DNA of 64,000 nucleotides from Ignelater luminosus (GCA_011009095.1 VTPC01090598.1:266219-330218), one strand, 5' to 3'. Shown: positions 13,722 to 25,436, counted from the first letter of the stretch. The notes: generated by a model from the letters alone, not told the origin. A program made the numbers and translations.

Positions 13722-15705
13722 ATGAAAATATATGTAACACAAATAAACTTAGACAGAAGGCAGACGGCCCACCATTTATTACAAGCAAAAATAGTTAAGT
13801 CGCAAAGCGATATAATTATGGCCCAAGAGCCGAATTTCAAATTAGCACAAACTGCGAGCTGGCAGCTCGACACAAATGCTGATGCAGCAATTGTAATTCC
13901 AAAAAATATCGCAATCAACGCGACAATAATTAGTGAGGGATATGTAGGGGTAAAAACAAAATAAGGAACGTTTGTTAGCTGTTACATATTTTCAAACTTT
14001 ATTGATTTTCTAGACAGGTTGGCAAACAGCATCAGGGCAATTATAGGCCCGTTACTGGTCGCCGAATGCACACTCTCCTGAGTGGCTGGAAACAAAAGAA
14101 GAAGACAGGGGTCGCATACTAACAAAATGGGCAGCGCAATACGGGCTGAATGTTTGTAATGAAGGTAGCTTTTCTACTTTCAAAGTCGGCACAAAAAAGT
14201 TGATAGTGGACATCACTTTTGCAAACGCGAAAATGTTGCCTAAGATCAATACATAAAGTGTGAGTGAAGAAGAGTCCATGTGTGGACATAAATACATAAA
14301 CATCAGTATAAAGGGCAACCAAACAAAAACATGACTATAAACAAAAAACACGTGGATGGTTATACAAAGAACAGGTCAAATCAAAAATTAACACCGCAAT
14401 TCAAAATGAAATAGAAACAAAAAAAGCCGTCTAATTACACAGAACTAATAAGACTTGTAAAAAAAAGTATGGGAAGAAAACCTGCGAAAACCTAAACAGC
14501 TGTCAAAAAAAAGCAATCTACTGGTGGAACGATAGTATCGCGAAAGCCAGAAAAACATGTATAAGTAAGAGACGAGTATTAACAAGAAGCAGGAAGAAAC
14601 TAATAAGAAACAGGTATGGAAAAGAGCAATGTGCCGTAAACGAGGAAGAAATGGAAAAGCAGTATCGCAAAGCAAAAAAAAAGTTGAGAGCTGAAATCGA
14701 AAAAGCAAAAGAACAACATTGGAAGAAACAATGCTGCGAGATAGATAACGACACATGGGGATTAGTATACAAAATAGTAACTAATCACCTAAAATCCAAA
14801 CGAAAAACAAGACTACCCCTGGAAAAAATGAAAGAGGTATGCAAGTTATTCCCAATCCATCCCGACATAATATGGGAGACGAGAAAGAGTAGCGAGATGC
14901 GACAGATAACAGTAGAAGAAGTGATGAAAGAGAGCAATAAAATGCGGAGCAAGAAAGCCCTAGGCCCGGATTCCATACCAGCAGAAGTGATAAAACTAAT
15001 GACAAAAAACATCCCGGAAACATTAAGGAAGATAGTAAGCAACCTGACCAGAAGAAGAATCTTTCCACTGGAATGGAAAACAGCAAAACTTATATGACTT
15101 CCAAAACCGAAAAAAATATAAATGATACTACAAAATATAGACCCCTTTGCCTCCTAGATACACTAGGAAAGTTATTCGAGCACATATTGGAAGATAGACT
15201 GGAGAATGAGATAGAAGAAAAACAAGGACTATCCGACAACCAATATGATTTGCCAAAGGCAGATCCACAGTGGACGCCAAACGCGAAGTGGCGAAAACAG
15301 CAAAGATAGCAAGAAGCGGCACCAAACATACCAGCGCATTAATCACTGTAGATGTAAAAAATGCGTTTAATTCCGCCAGCTGGAAATTAATAGTAGAAGA
15401 GCTGGAAAGGCAAGGTATTTTTCAATACCTGATAAATATGTTAAAAAGCTACTTAGAGAACAGACACATAATAATCGAAGACTGTGAAGGACAAACAGAA
15501 AAGAACAGAATAAATAGCAAAATTCCACAAGAGTTCGTACTCGGTCTCTTGCTTTGGAACATCCTATATGACGGGGTCCTGAAAATCATAGTCCTTAAAG
15601 GAGTATCGCTATATGCCTTCGCGGACGACCTAGTCGTAGTGGTAAAAAAAAGAAGAGCAAGCACTGGAATACAAAATCCTTTCTTTGTCCCATCTGGGTG
15701 AAAAA
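13722..15705 (+). pseudogene. R1-type LINE ORF2 (APE endonuclease + reverse transcriptase), broken
   Basis: ORF2 begins MKIYVTQINLDRRQTAHHLL, the usual start of the R1 endonuclease domain, with the QEP motif at IIMAQEPNF. Later endonuclease blocks are split over frames (SEEESMCGHKYI near 14,261, where the family has an SDH motif). The RT starts near 14,820 with RSKKALGPDSIPAEVIK, continues at 15,136 (TKYRPLCLLDTLGKLFEHIL) and at 15,270-15,660 with VDVKNAFNSASW, an altered PQEFVLGLLLWNILYDG and the catalytic YAFADDLVVVV. At least four frameshifts or stops separate these blocks. Sequence after the FADD motif is lost. Confidence 0.85.
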
Positions 15706-15840
15706 AACGGCGACCAAAAAAATTAAACAAAGTAGAACAACCCGAATGCAACAAAGACGCTGTTTTAGGGCAGCACCGTCAGCCAAACAACATCCATCTA
15801 GAACAGGATGTGTCTCCCTTACAGGAAAGTAAACAATCTA

Positions 15841-16430
15841 TCTGGGTCTGACAAGTTAAAAGCACTTTATAAAAAAAAATTAAATACAATAAAACATTTA
15901 TCATTTAAAAATAAACATTAAAAAATAAGATGAATTTGCAAAAGTAAAATCATTATCTCGTTTAGACGACTTGACACTTAACAAAATTTATAATGTCCGT
16001 GTACGTGAAAATATAAAGATAAAATGTATTTTCAAAAACATTTCTCTTTCTCTAAAATTTTATTTTTAAATTAAAATACGATATTAAGAAATTATTTCAT
16101 CTGGACTACAAATGTATTTTAATAAAGACCGAGCAGATATACAAGATATGTTCAAAGAAATATTAGGAGAAGACTTAAATTCGCAAAATAACACAACAGA
16201 TTTGCACAAGAAAATCAAACGTGATACGATCCAAGAGATCCGAGTCTTGAACGCTACGATTTTGGAAACGCCGAGATGTCGGTTCAATCTTATATTAGAT
16301 TTGTAAAGTTTACATAACCGAGAGAGAGAGAGAGAATATTTAGATTTAATAATGACAGTAGTATTTCCTTGTGGCCTATACAACAGCTAGATTATTGCCA
16401 CAGAGACCCTCATGTAGTTGGAATTTAATT
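15841..16430. other. Intergenic, no gene recognised
   Basis: AT-rich sequence. A short open frame (MYFNKDRADIQDMFKEIL..., 16,112-16,306) looks moderately protein-like but matches no family I know. A short (GA)n run lies at 16,320-16,336. Confidence 0.35.
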
Positions 16431-16434
16431 TACA

Positions 16435-17640
16435 AAATCACCTTTTACTGGTCGCCATCTGGTTGGTAAAGGACTAAGCTTTTCAAAGTTCTTCCAAATT
16501 GATTTCTTCTTGACTAGCAGATTCGTTAGCGAAACGGCAATTTGTGTGAGCGGAATTCCGTTTTGTTTCTGAGCGGCGTTACTTCTTTGATTACTGATTA
16601 CAGTAGAAGCTACGTATCTGAAGTTTCTCAAATACTTAGGTGTTGCAGACGCCTTTGGCAATTCTTCGAGTAGATGAAAACACTGTCCATGTAGACGAAA
16701 GCAAACTCATGTAGGTAGCCCAAAAGGACTTTCTGGATACATTAGAATGTAGCGGGCGTTCTCTTACAGTAACAAGACATCCTTGAATTTGTAGAGCGCA
16801 TGGTTTGGAATCGTGATAGCAGTATACACCTCGTAATACTAGTGTGTGCGTCAGATCTCGAAGAGTTTCTTGGATTATGAAAAGCGGCATTGCTCCATCA
16901 CTAGTCTGCTTGTGGAGGCGGTGAAAATCTACGCAGAACCTGCGATGATTAGTAAGCATATTTAGAGGCGGAAGACTCAATGATGCCATCTGCCGCAATC
17001 TGCTTCATATCCTTGTTTCTTGTCCTTTTTATCTCTTCCAAACACCGATATGGGCGCTGACGGAATGGAGTTTCCTTTGAAAGTATGATTTTGAATTTTG
17101 TGATCTGTGTTCTAGATTACCTTGTTTTTTCATTGAAAATGTCCTCAAAATCCACGAGCGCTTGATGGTGTTTCGGCTGGACATAGTCTGAAAACTCGTG
17201 CTGGGCTTTGACGGGTGACTGTGGACGTGTATTCAGGATCTGTCTTGTAGTGGACGGTTGTTGCTTCATTGCTGCTGTCGAGAAACTTGTACTAGAAGAA
17301 AGCAGGCTATGAGAATTTATTATTGGGCGTGTTGAAATGGACCGACCGGGAGCGGCAAATGTTGGCGATGACTTGTGGTTTAGGATCTGTAGATCGGAGT
17401 GAATACGCCCTCGAGAGTTACATCTAAGGCAGTTGAGATTTACTCTGAATAGCTCTGGTGTTGACTTCTGATAGCTGGATCTGTGTTGTTTGGTGCATTC
17501 GGGTTTCTGTTCATCGTTTACTTCGCTGTTTCCCTGGTTGTTGGTTTCTAGTCGGCGTAACTTAGAGCGGCCCCAATGATAGTGACGTTGGGAACAGTGC
17601 CTGCATTGGGGTAATTTTTTCTACTCTCAGTCTTCAAAGC
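16435..17640 (-). pseudogene. Ty3/gypsy-type pol fragment (RT), broken
   Basis: Read on the minus strand, the region near 17,083 gives PFRQRPYRCLEEIKR and AADGIIESSASKYA, the standard start of Ty3/gypsy reverse transcriptase. After a frameshift comes HRRFCVDFHRLHKQTSDGAM (palm start) with PLFIIQETLRDL. Around 16,440-16,620 LRNFRYVAS and PLTQIAVSLTNLLVKKKS resemble the RT-RNase H connection. The catalytic YLDD region is not recognisable, so there is an internal deletion. Upstream, near 17,600, QCRHCSQRHYHWGRSK may be a decayed zinc knuckle. Several stops and frameshifts make it non-functional. No LTR was found for it. Confidence 0.7.
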
Positions 17641-20600
17641 TCCTACGACTAACTCGACAACAAAGACAGGCCGGACAAACACGCTGTAAGCAGCTATTCA
17701 GCCTTTTATTAAGATTTTGGAGAGCGTCATGAATCTCAATTCTTGAACGGCTGGTGCAACATATTTTGCTAATAACTGTTTGCTCTGGATGAACCGGTTT
17801 GTTTTGACCTTGTTTTCTTCCCTAGAGTTGAACTTCCTTTGCTTAAATATTGTAGCGTAAAGTGGATGTGCTTCCAAGCTTTTTTGCTGTTTTACTTGCT
17901 GCTTTCATTGTTCTGCAGTGTTGGCGTCTATCCTGAATGACAGCTGTTTGACTGAAAGCTTTTGAGTTGTTGGTGTTAGCGGTTCGGTGCGATGTTAGAA
18001 GCCTGCCCAGGTGAGGGTCTCTATCATACATGTTGCCCTACGTTAGTCGCCGATTGTTAGGGTGTTTGTGGTCCGTGATCTTCTTGGATGCTGATGTTCC
18101 CAAAGACGAAAGACAGAAGCTCTGTGTTGTATGCTTAATGCGTAAGAATTTTTTTACTACGAGGTTACGCAGATTATATGTGAAAAAGAAGACATGATAC
18201 GAGATGAATTGGTTAAAATTTAGAAGAGAAAAAAGTTGACTGGTGAAATTGACTTCTTGATGAAGAGGTAGTTCTATACGCATATCAATGTAAACAGTAG
18301 CTGATTCCCAAAATGATAAATTTGTTTTCTACTTAATTTAGTTATAATGTGATAACTAAGCTGTAAACGCTATCTAATTGCTAATAAAATACTTTGAACT
18401 ATCACTAGAGTTTTAGTTTATAATCAAGCTAATAAATCACACATTAACAGTATCCAATAGTGTGCTGACCATAAAACCTACAAACGTTTCTTTTTTGCCC
18501 TTTTCTTCAAGAACCAAATAATTAGTTGGTGACGTTAATTTTTGTATCAGTATATACATAATATTTATCTTAAGAAATGTATATAATTCTCCCAGGCAGG
18601 CAAGATAAAAGAAGAGCTATTAAGGGAATAACAAGGTAATAATCGTTTGGAACAGTCGAAAACAAAAGTGTGATTATCCGCTTTGAAACTGCTAACTAAG
18701 GTAACTCCAATCGAACGGGAGATTTATGCGAGCTCGATTTCTCGAGATAATTCTCCTATTGTGTTTCCAAGATTTGTAATTAAATACAAAGTTTGGAGTA
18801 CTTCATTGTTATTACTAGGAACTGGAAGTCTTAGGGTGAAAGCGACTTATAATCGAATTGTAATTATTGAGTTTTGCACAGCTTTATGTTGTTGGTATGT
18901 AAGTAAATATATTATTGCAGGATTTTATGCGTATAAAGAAAATATAGGAACAAACACTATTTATGGAATCGTTCAGATCTTGTCCTACGGAAATATTTCA
19001 TATTGCTGAGATATGTGGAATCAAGCAGAAATGTCCTGAAGATAGGTATTTCATTTTTCAGATGTCCCTTCGAGGAGTCATGTCGCTAGGTTACGGAACA
19101 TACTATTATGCTTTAAAAGCAATATAAACTCTTGACAATCCTTTGACCATTTCACTTTTATATATTGAATACAATTTCTTGTAAGAGTAAAATATTTCAA
19201 ATAATATCATTGTTGATAAAGGGAAAAACATAAAACGATTTTTGTAGACTTTTAAAGTCGGCGCGAAGCATTATTTTAAAATTAAATTAAAAATAAAAGT
19301 AAATAAAAAGTAATACAAAAGAAGTTGATTAAAAAACTTGAAAGAATTTAAAAGGAATCGTTTCTTTTAGCTTTAACATTAAAAAGCAATTATAAAATTG
19401 AAACTAAATTAAAACTGAGAACACAATATGCGTTTGCGTGGGTAACTATGAAGCTTGTGGGGAATTTGTGAGTAAAAGAAACGCCTTGAGGGAGTAAACT
19501 GCAATTAAGTCTAGGGAATTATTCCATTAGAATGTGTGCATCTTTTGAAAGAAAAACTAGGATGCATTTAAAAGGAAGAAGGCGGCATGTTTTAATAAAT
19601 TAACAGAATTCCCTAAAGGTTCGTTACAAAGTGCGACTGATAATATATTTCTACAAAAAAGATTAAAAAAATATGAGAACAGCTGTATGTTTATCACTGT
19701 TTTTATAATTATTATCCATGCAACCTAATAAGCACACAGAACCGATCGAGATTTATACTTCAAGAAGTGTAGCAAAATCTTAAAACTACTGAGACTAACG
19801 CCATCTGTGATAGATTCACTAGTGCACTTAAGTAAGAGCTTAAGCAGGTTATTTTGACCTTAATTCCTAATTACCTCAACTTTGATTGTACTGGTCTTAC
19901 AATTGGAAGCGATTTCACAGTTGATTAATGGCTGAAGAATTAACTCACCCTGAAGCATTTGGGATTTTTACTAAGATGATTGATACGTGTAACTGATTTT
20001 ATCAAATGATTTACAGTAGTCACCTGCGTTGAAGCTAAAACGCGTATCAAAATCAAGCAGATTTTCCATTTAAAGCAATTTACGTCTGCAGCACTTAGTA
20101 AGATCTCATCGTTAAGCCTTGAATTTTAGTCGGATTGCATACTATAATATCATATATCAACAGAGTTTAAAAAGTTTCAATTTGTTAATTCAATCAGAAT
20201 GTGTTTACTTCTTATCAAACGTCAATTAACGTTTTTGTCGTTTTTTATGAAGCGCCAAGCAGTCAAATAACTTCTGATAGGAGAAGTTTCTATTACATAA
20301 ATTTTGGAAAGTCATTCCAATTATCTCATTTTGTTGCAATTAAATCCAATCTTCGGAGCTGGCAAGTAAATTTGCACAATTGCAAACTAGATTGAAATTG
20401 ATTTTTTAGATCTTCTGATTTTTTGAGCCTTTAATTCTTAATGGCTTTTGGGTTGCTAATTTCTAGCAAGCTTTCCATGGCATATTTGAAACGTGATTTA
20501 CAAAATTTAAGTTAAGTCTCTTTCACTGCCTTTCTTTATTAGTTTCTGTATATAAATGTAAGTTCTTTACAAAAATAAATTTACAATATCAATGAACCAG

Positions 20601-21204
20601 CACACGTTCCATGATTAAATTGCCTTATAAGTAATATCAAATTAGCCACTTGACCAAAATAAACTTTAAAAAGTGTAATTTCAAGCAATGATCTTTTCGG
20701 TGTAGGTTTTCTAATTCTAAAAATCTGTTTCACATTATAAAGAATAAATTGTTGGTGAGATCTAGAGATGTATCTTCTTTGAGGGTCTTTTTGCTAGATC
20801 CTGTCTGCGTTCATCTTTAATTTCTAACTGAATCTGAATTCTATTTCCTCTTTAATCGATTGGTGGACTGGTTGTATAACCGAGACATGTTTTCGATGTT
20901 GTTGGATGTTATCTGATTAGATGGTAGTATAGCAGCAGGTAGTAAGAATAGAATTGAATACTTGAGTCCAAATACAAAATTCGGTTGGATTCTGTCAGGA
21001 TGAAGAGAGCCAATTGAAAAATCTGATCAATGCGCCTATCAAGACAATCAGTGGCAGTAGATTCAGCGATAGGGTACAATCAATCCGCCTTCAACTTCAA
21101 GAACACAACATTCACCAACTACGAAGTCTTATCAAGTGGAAGAAGAACTCAAGAAAGAAGTATCTCCAGACCAATGTAATAAATTACAAAAAATAAAATG
21201 ATAG
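17641..21204. other. Intergenic, no gene recognised
   Basis: Long gene-poor stretch. An open frame at 18,683-19,009 lacks an ATG at its start and has a hydrophobic middle (STSLLLLGTGSL); I do not recognise it. A frame at 21,014-21,196 (SDRVQSIRLQLQEHNIHQLR) is Lys/Arg/Gln-rich and short. No splice pattern ties these together. Confidence 0.35.
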
Positions 21205-21290
21205 ACCTGTGCAAGATGGCTTAGCCGGAAATGCGTCACCAACCTAGATAACGGTATCGGTTCAAGACACCGACCGAAGATTTCGTCCAT
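21205..21290 (+). repeat. tRNA-like promoter (A and B box), probable SINE head
   Basis: AGATGGCTTAGCCGG gives a pol III A box, and TCGGTTCAAGACACCGA gives a B box with a flanking 5-bp stem (TCGGT/ACCGA), spaced about 35 bases after it. No acceptor stem or CCA context is clear. The downstream ~200 bp is GC-richer than its surroundings, consistent with a SINE body. Confidence 0.5.
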
Positions 21291-21504
21291 TTGGGGTTGA
21301 GAGCAGAGAGCGAGAGGGTGTGCCCACTTGGTGAACGAGCATCCCCACGCTAATCCTTAAAAAAGTAAGTTGGTCTTGTCGCCTGGAAGAAGAAGCAGCT
21401 AAGTACAACTTGCTAGGAGTAATAATAAAAGTGGCCACGACCTGAGCCGTTACCAAAGAGTCTGGAAAAATACGCCGCCACGAGGCTTCCAACCGGCCAA
21501 CGAG

Positions 21505-21831
21505 TGTAAGAGACCACGTGGTGCCGTGTGTAGTGCGTTGAACCTGCAGATAAGTAATCTTTTGACGAATTTGTGTTTGTTGTAATTTTTCTATCTTGTA
21601 ATTTTTGTAGTTTGTAATTTGTAATTAAGGGGGGTTAATCTAGAATTAAGGAAAATTATTGTAAGTGCCCTGGCCAGCCCTGAGATAAGAGAACAGACGA
21701 TTGATATACCTTATGAACGCTGGGCAGCAGCAACTGAATTTCTTTTATTTAATTGTGTGTAATAAACTTTTTGTTCAAATCACGTGGTTACTAAATGAAT
21801 TTTATTTAGTAAATTAGAGCTACCCGTAACA
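21505..21831 (+). repeat. Possible LTR of a retroelement
   Basis: A ~327-bp block begins TGTAAG and ends CCCGTAACA, the TG...CA termini expected of an LTR, and contains an AATAAA signal at 21,761-21,766 about 70 bp before the end. It is followed by CAGTCGAACAAAAAGTC. No second LTR and no clear TGG-type primer-binding site are seen, so a chance resemblance is possible. Confidence 0.3.
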
Positions 21832-22286
21832 CAGTCGAACAAAAAGTCTTCTATATTTTTAAAGTGATCAGATCACGTCAAGTTAAAACATCTACAGCTC
21901 CGCTGCAGCAAACAATACAAACGTCAAACAGTAGCTAGCTTGACAGAAAAGTCAGTAATGACATTCCTACAAGCGAGGAAGTTTGTGCAGCCACAGCAGA
22001 GGGCGGAAGGTACTAGTGCAGACATCTACCATTATACAAAAACCACCACCATCATCAACGGAGAAGACCGCATGATGAAAGAAGAACGGATGACACCTCC
22101 ATCTGTGGGAGAAACACAATGCAACAATTTTGTGCATTGTAAAGTATCCTCCCGTGATGTGTCAAAAGTAATTTATAAGAAACAATCAGTCATTCAAAGA
22201 TGCGAGCCGGGCATTCCCAACCTTGCATCTTATCTTCCCAATTTCAATCAACGAGTTAAATCTAATTCGTAATTCATTATTTACTC

Positions 22287-22817
22287 ATGTTAAGTGCTTT
22301 GGAAACGGAAAACGAATCCCAATGTGTTGTGGTTGTTAATGAAGATATCGACCTCTTGGTGGTAATGGCAACATCCACTACTTCCAAAAACAGCTTCTTC
22401 TTGAAACCTGGGAAAAAGGCAGAAGATACTTTGTATTGTCCAACAACTCCGAACATTGCTACACACATTCTGTTTCTTCATGCGTTCAGTGGTTGCAAAA
22501 TCATATCCGCTCTTTTCAGACAGGCGAAGAAGTAATTTATCAAAACTGCAACAAGTTGTGAACATTTGCCGTGATAGAAATGCACGCCCGGATGACATAG
22601 TTCAGCAGGACAGATATTTTTGATAGCCTTGTATGGAAGAAAGGGAAGTGCAGAAACATTGGATTGTTTGAAATTTCACCTCTTTCAAAAATCACTAATA
22701 AAAAATAATTTCAATTTAGGCTCTCTGACTTCCACTACAATAGTTGCACGTGATCATTCTCTCTGTGAATGTTCAACTAAAGAGATTAAGGCAATTTCCA
22801 GCTCTCTCTTAGGCTAA
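22287..22817 (+). pseudogene. Decayed copy of a dispersed arthropod protein family (DTDLLVV...HAFTGCD type)
   Basis: Frame 22,287-22,535 reads NEDIDLLVVMATSTT and, 45 residues on, ILFLHAFSGCKIISALFRQAKK. This spacing is that of a widespread uncharacterised invertebrate protein family with EDTDLLVLL and LLFIHAFTGCDTTS motifs, thought to be FEN1/PIN-nuclease-like. After a frameshift, 22,620-22,817 gives LYGRKGSAETLDCLKFHLFQK, matching the following VLFGGK...LRY.MF block of the family. The acidic residue in GCD is replaced (GCK), and there are at least one frameshift and stops. The flanking frame at 21,940-22,272 may be its decayed N-terminal part but is not recognisable. Identification is from remembered family pattern. 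Confidence 0.5.
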
Positions 22818-23176
22818 AAGCACAAAACGTAAAAGTAAGAGTTCGTAGGAAGGAGATATCAAGAATTTTAACAGAAACTCCAGAAAAGGATGCAATGGGC
22901 AAAGAATAGAAAGAGAAAAGAAGAAAAATAGCAGCCATAAATATAAAGAAAAATCTTAACAAAGCAGGCAAACAGAAAAAGATGCGGGATGAAACATCAG
23001 ATGAAGATGAGGTAGATGAAAAAGAATTATGTCAAGAATCTGGAGAAAATGAGAACTTTGACGTAATAGATGAGAACGGTGAAATTAAACTGGGAGACTA
23101 CAAAAAAGAACAAAAGCATTTCGTGGGGCGAGTTCAGAAGATATTAACTGCAGTTTCACAGTTTCTTGTTTTGTAG
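22805..23176 (+). pseudogene. Possible pogo/Tigger-like transposase tail, decayed
   Basis: RISRILTETPEKDAM followed by a Lys-rich segment, an acidic stretch (DETSDEDEVDEKE) and KLGDYKKEQKHFVGRVQKIL resembles the C-terminal part of CENP-B/jerky/pogo-type DDE transposases (ILTDTPEK..., acidic linker, then a YVG.V module). One in-frame stop lies after DAMGKE. No N-terminal HTH or DDE core is present nearby. Could instead be a gene fragment. Confidence 0.35.
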
Positions 23177-24150
23177 CCATTTGTTCCTTCACATTTTTAT
23201 TTTTCAGCTTTGATACCATTTCTTGTACTTTACCCGAGTCATTTCGTTTTCTAATAGTTTTCAGATCTTTTTGAGAATATTTTAAATTTACAGTCTGTAT
23301 CTTTGTGATGAATTCATTTTTATATATAACAAACACAAACTAATAAAGCTCAATTCAGCCCTTTAGATAACTGTCTATTACCTTCAGAGTTATTGGATTT
23401 GACTTTTCTCCTTTGATTTTCGTAATACCATTATATTAATGTGCATGCACTGTAGAATGCAAAAGCTTAATCAAATCAGTTTCAATCGTTTTTCCTTCTT
23501 GATTATATGAAATACCCAGTATGTAAAAGTCGAACAAACATACCGACTCAGTAAGGAAGGATGTCTGCAAATTTCTAACGAAATTACTTTTTCTTCTAAT
23601 AATACACCTCGAAGGCTGTGAAGGTTCAGTGATTAATGAGAATTTTTGTTTTATTGAATTCTCTACGGTTTTATTAAGCTGTCAATTACTATCAAGGTCG
23701 TTTCAATTCTACGTTAATTTGTAATGTTACTAAATAATAGTATTTTTTTAATGCACCGACGTAAAAACAAATATAGAGAATTACGTAAATTGTGAAATTG
23801 AATAAAAACAGGTAAAAGTTGGAATTTACAGAAAGGTGAATGCATGCATCTCTTCCCAGTTAAATTAATACTTTTACGAGATTTCATTTAAGTCTCTCCA
23901 ACTGCTACTAAATATTTTGTTTTGTTTAATCTTATAATACTAAATACAAAAAGTAGTTACTAAAATTCCATTTTGAATATTTACCATTTAGATTTTATAA
24001 TTCCGGAATAAACGTATGAATTGTTCACAAATTAACGACCTTCTTTTTCCTCATATAATACCAATCAACCAATACTATCCGTCTTAAAGCATAAAATTCA
24101 AAGGCAGGATACTAAAATTTTGGCCGCAAGGCCGTTTCTTCAAAGAATCG
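23177..24150. other. Upstream intergenic region of the secreted-protein gene
   Basis: AT-rich DNA without coding signal or recognised repeat. It is the likely location of enhancers for the gene at 24.27 kb, but I cannot name any site. Confidence 0.3.
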
Positions 24151-24156
24151 GTTTCA

Positions 24157-24190
24157 TATAAAAACCAATTAGAACCTGGATATTTTCAGT
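24157..24190 (+). promoter_or_regulatory. TATA box and arthropod initiator
   Basis: TATAAAAA at 24,157-24,164 is followed by TCAGTT, the arthropod initiator, with its A at 24,188. The distance of 31 bases from the TATA first T to the initiator A is the canonical spacing. No convincing DPE is seen at +28. The predicted 5' UTR is 24,188-24,265. Confidence 0.7.
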
Positions 24191-24265
24191 TTAGTGTGTT
24201 AAGCCGTTTGATAAACGCGCCTCGGTTATCTGTTGTTAAACATAAAGTGCATTACTATAAACATA

Positions 24266-25294
24266 ATGTTAACAAGACTGATATTAATACAAATCCTATT
24301 TATACATTATATTAGTTGTTATCCGTCGGTTGTGATAAAAACTGGAGCTAAAAGCGGAGAAGCTGAACAACAACAACACGACGCGGGCAATCACAACGTT
24401 AAGTTTCAAGTAGGAACTTCTGGGTTTAATTCTGCAAGTGGTTATAATAAAGGGAATGAGAATAATCACGCACAAGCACAGGATGGTGGAAAATATTCCG
24501 AGCAAAATGGAAACAAAAAGCAACATGTAGATCAAGCCAACTATGCAGGTCAGAAATTTCAACATCAAGGAGGCGATACCGTCGCAGACGTCGGAAAGAA
24601 GGGATGGAATAAAAAAGGACACCATAAATCCGGATTTCATAACACCTACAAAAAAGACGAAAGCGGAAGTAACTCGAGCTATTACGACGATGGCAGCGAC
24701 GAAGGCGGTCAATTTTATCACAATTCCCAAAAAGGTACATATGGAGATACGAATTCGCACGGCAGTCAAGGATCACATGTAGATGGCAGATTCAATGCTC
24801 AAGAAGACGCTAAACACGGAGGTTACGATAAAGGTGGAAGCTATCAGAAGGGTTCTGGCGATAGCAAAATTTATAATCAGGAGAATTATCACGATAACCA
24901 GGAGAAAGGAGGCAGGGTTAATGGGGGAAATCAATATGAAACATCGGGGGGATACAATGCAGAAAAATATCACCAGCAATATCCTCCGTATGTAGAAAAG
25001 CCTTACTATTACGAACAGCCTTATTATGTTGATAGACAACGTTATAACGATAGACCAGGTTATGTTCGTGATTATTATGACCCTTTACCTTATGATAGTT
25101 TGCCAGAAAAGAAAACTATTACGATTTATGAGGATCCACGCATTTATGATCAAGAATATAGTCAGTATCAGAGATATCCGTTATCTAGGAACAGCTACGG
25201 GGATTTAGTGCAACTTGATGTTCGTCCACCTCTTCAGACTAATCTTCCTCAGTATCGTTATACCAAACCTGTTTATGAGAATTCATATTATTAA
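24266..25294 (+). CDS. Secreted Gly/His/Tyr-rich structural protein (cuticular-style, DUF4779-like)
   Basis: 342-aa protein from a single open exon. The first ATG gives MLTRLILIQILFIHYISCYP, a typical signal peptide with cleavage expected near ISC-YP. The middle, about residues 30-230, is hydrophilic, rich in Gly, His, Lys, Gln and Asn, and carries KKGHHKSGFHNTYKKDESG followed by SYYDDGSDEGGQFYH, then YDKGGSYQKG repeats. This resembles insect secreted proteins with the DUF4779 pattern; that match is from memory. The last ~100 residues are Tyr/Pro-rich (YPPYVEKPYYYEQPYYVD and a terminal YENSYY), suited to dityrosine or quinone cross-linking. A cuticle or eggshell/extracellular matrix role is inferred. 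TATA/initiator upstream and two AATAAA signals downstream support a real gene. An upstream in-frame extension lacks an ATG. Confidence 0.75.
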   Translation: MLTRLILIQILFIHYISCYPSVVIKTGAKSGEAEQQQHDAGNHNVKFQVGTSGFNSASGYNKGNENNHAQAQDGGKYSEQNGNKKQHVDQANYAGQKFQHQGGDTVADVGKKGWNKKGHHKSGFHNTYKKDESGSNSSYYDDGSDEGGQFYHNSQKGTYGDTNSHGSQGSHVDGRFNAQEDAKHGGYDKGGSYQKGSGDSKIYNQENYHDNQEKGGRVNGGNQYETSGGYNAEKYHQQYPPYVEKPYYYEQPYYVDRQRYNDRPGYVRDYYDPLPYDSLPEKKTITIYEDPRIYDQEYSQYQRYPLSRNSYGDLVQLDVRPPLQTNLPQYRYTKPVYENSYY

Positions 25295-25324
25295 GTGATC
25301 ATTTGGGAAATTATTCAAACAAGG

Positions 25325-25436
25325 AATAAAATGTATAAAAGACTAAATATTTATTTATAGAGAGCTGTAAACATCCTGTTAAAGCATTTTGGAAGTTTAT
25401 TTAAGATTATTTATTATGTATAATTTATAAAATAAA
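25325..25436 (+). terminator. Poly(A) signals of the secreted-protein gene
   Basis: AATAAA occurs at 25,325-25,330 and again at 25,431-25,436, 31 and 137 bases after the TAA stop. Either could direct 3' end formation. Confidence 0.55.

Larger units (their letters stand above)
11550..15840 (+). mobile_element. Degenerate R1-clade non-LTR retrotransposon
   Basis: The order is 5' UTR-like GC-rich leader, ORF1 with zinc knuckles, ORF2 endonuclease, then reverse transcriptase. ORF2 follows ORF1 by 17 bases. Frames are broken by many stops and shifts, so the copy is dead. It ends soon after the RT catalytic motif: about 2 kb of ORF2 remains instead of the ~3 kb usual for R1 elements, so the thumb and C-terminal part are deleted. 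The sense strand is strongly A-rich, which creates many antisense open frames without meaning. R1 elements typically insert in 28S rRNA genes, but no rDNA flank is visible here, which suggests a relative with relaxed targeting or a dispersed copy. Confidence 0.85.

Noticed and set aside
11516-15786. Hydrophobic Phe/Ser/Leu-rich open frames on the minus strand
   Set aside because: They are antisense to the A-rich R1 LINE; poly-Lys/Glu codons read backwards as Phe/Leu/Ser. No independent signal.
16320-16336. (GA)n run as a regulatory GAGA site
   Set aside because: Short simple repeat without a nearby gene start.
24296-25039. Long antisense and alternate frames across the secreted-protein gene
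   Set aside because: Shadows of the codon-biased sense frame, which has signal peptide, promoter and poly(A) signals.
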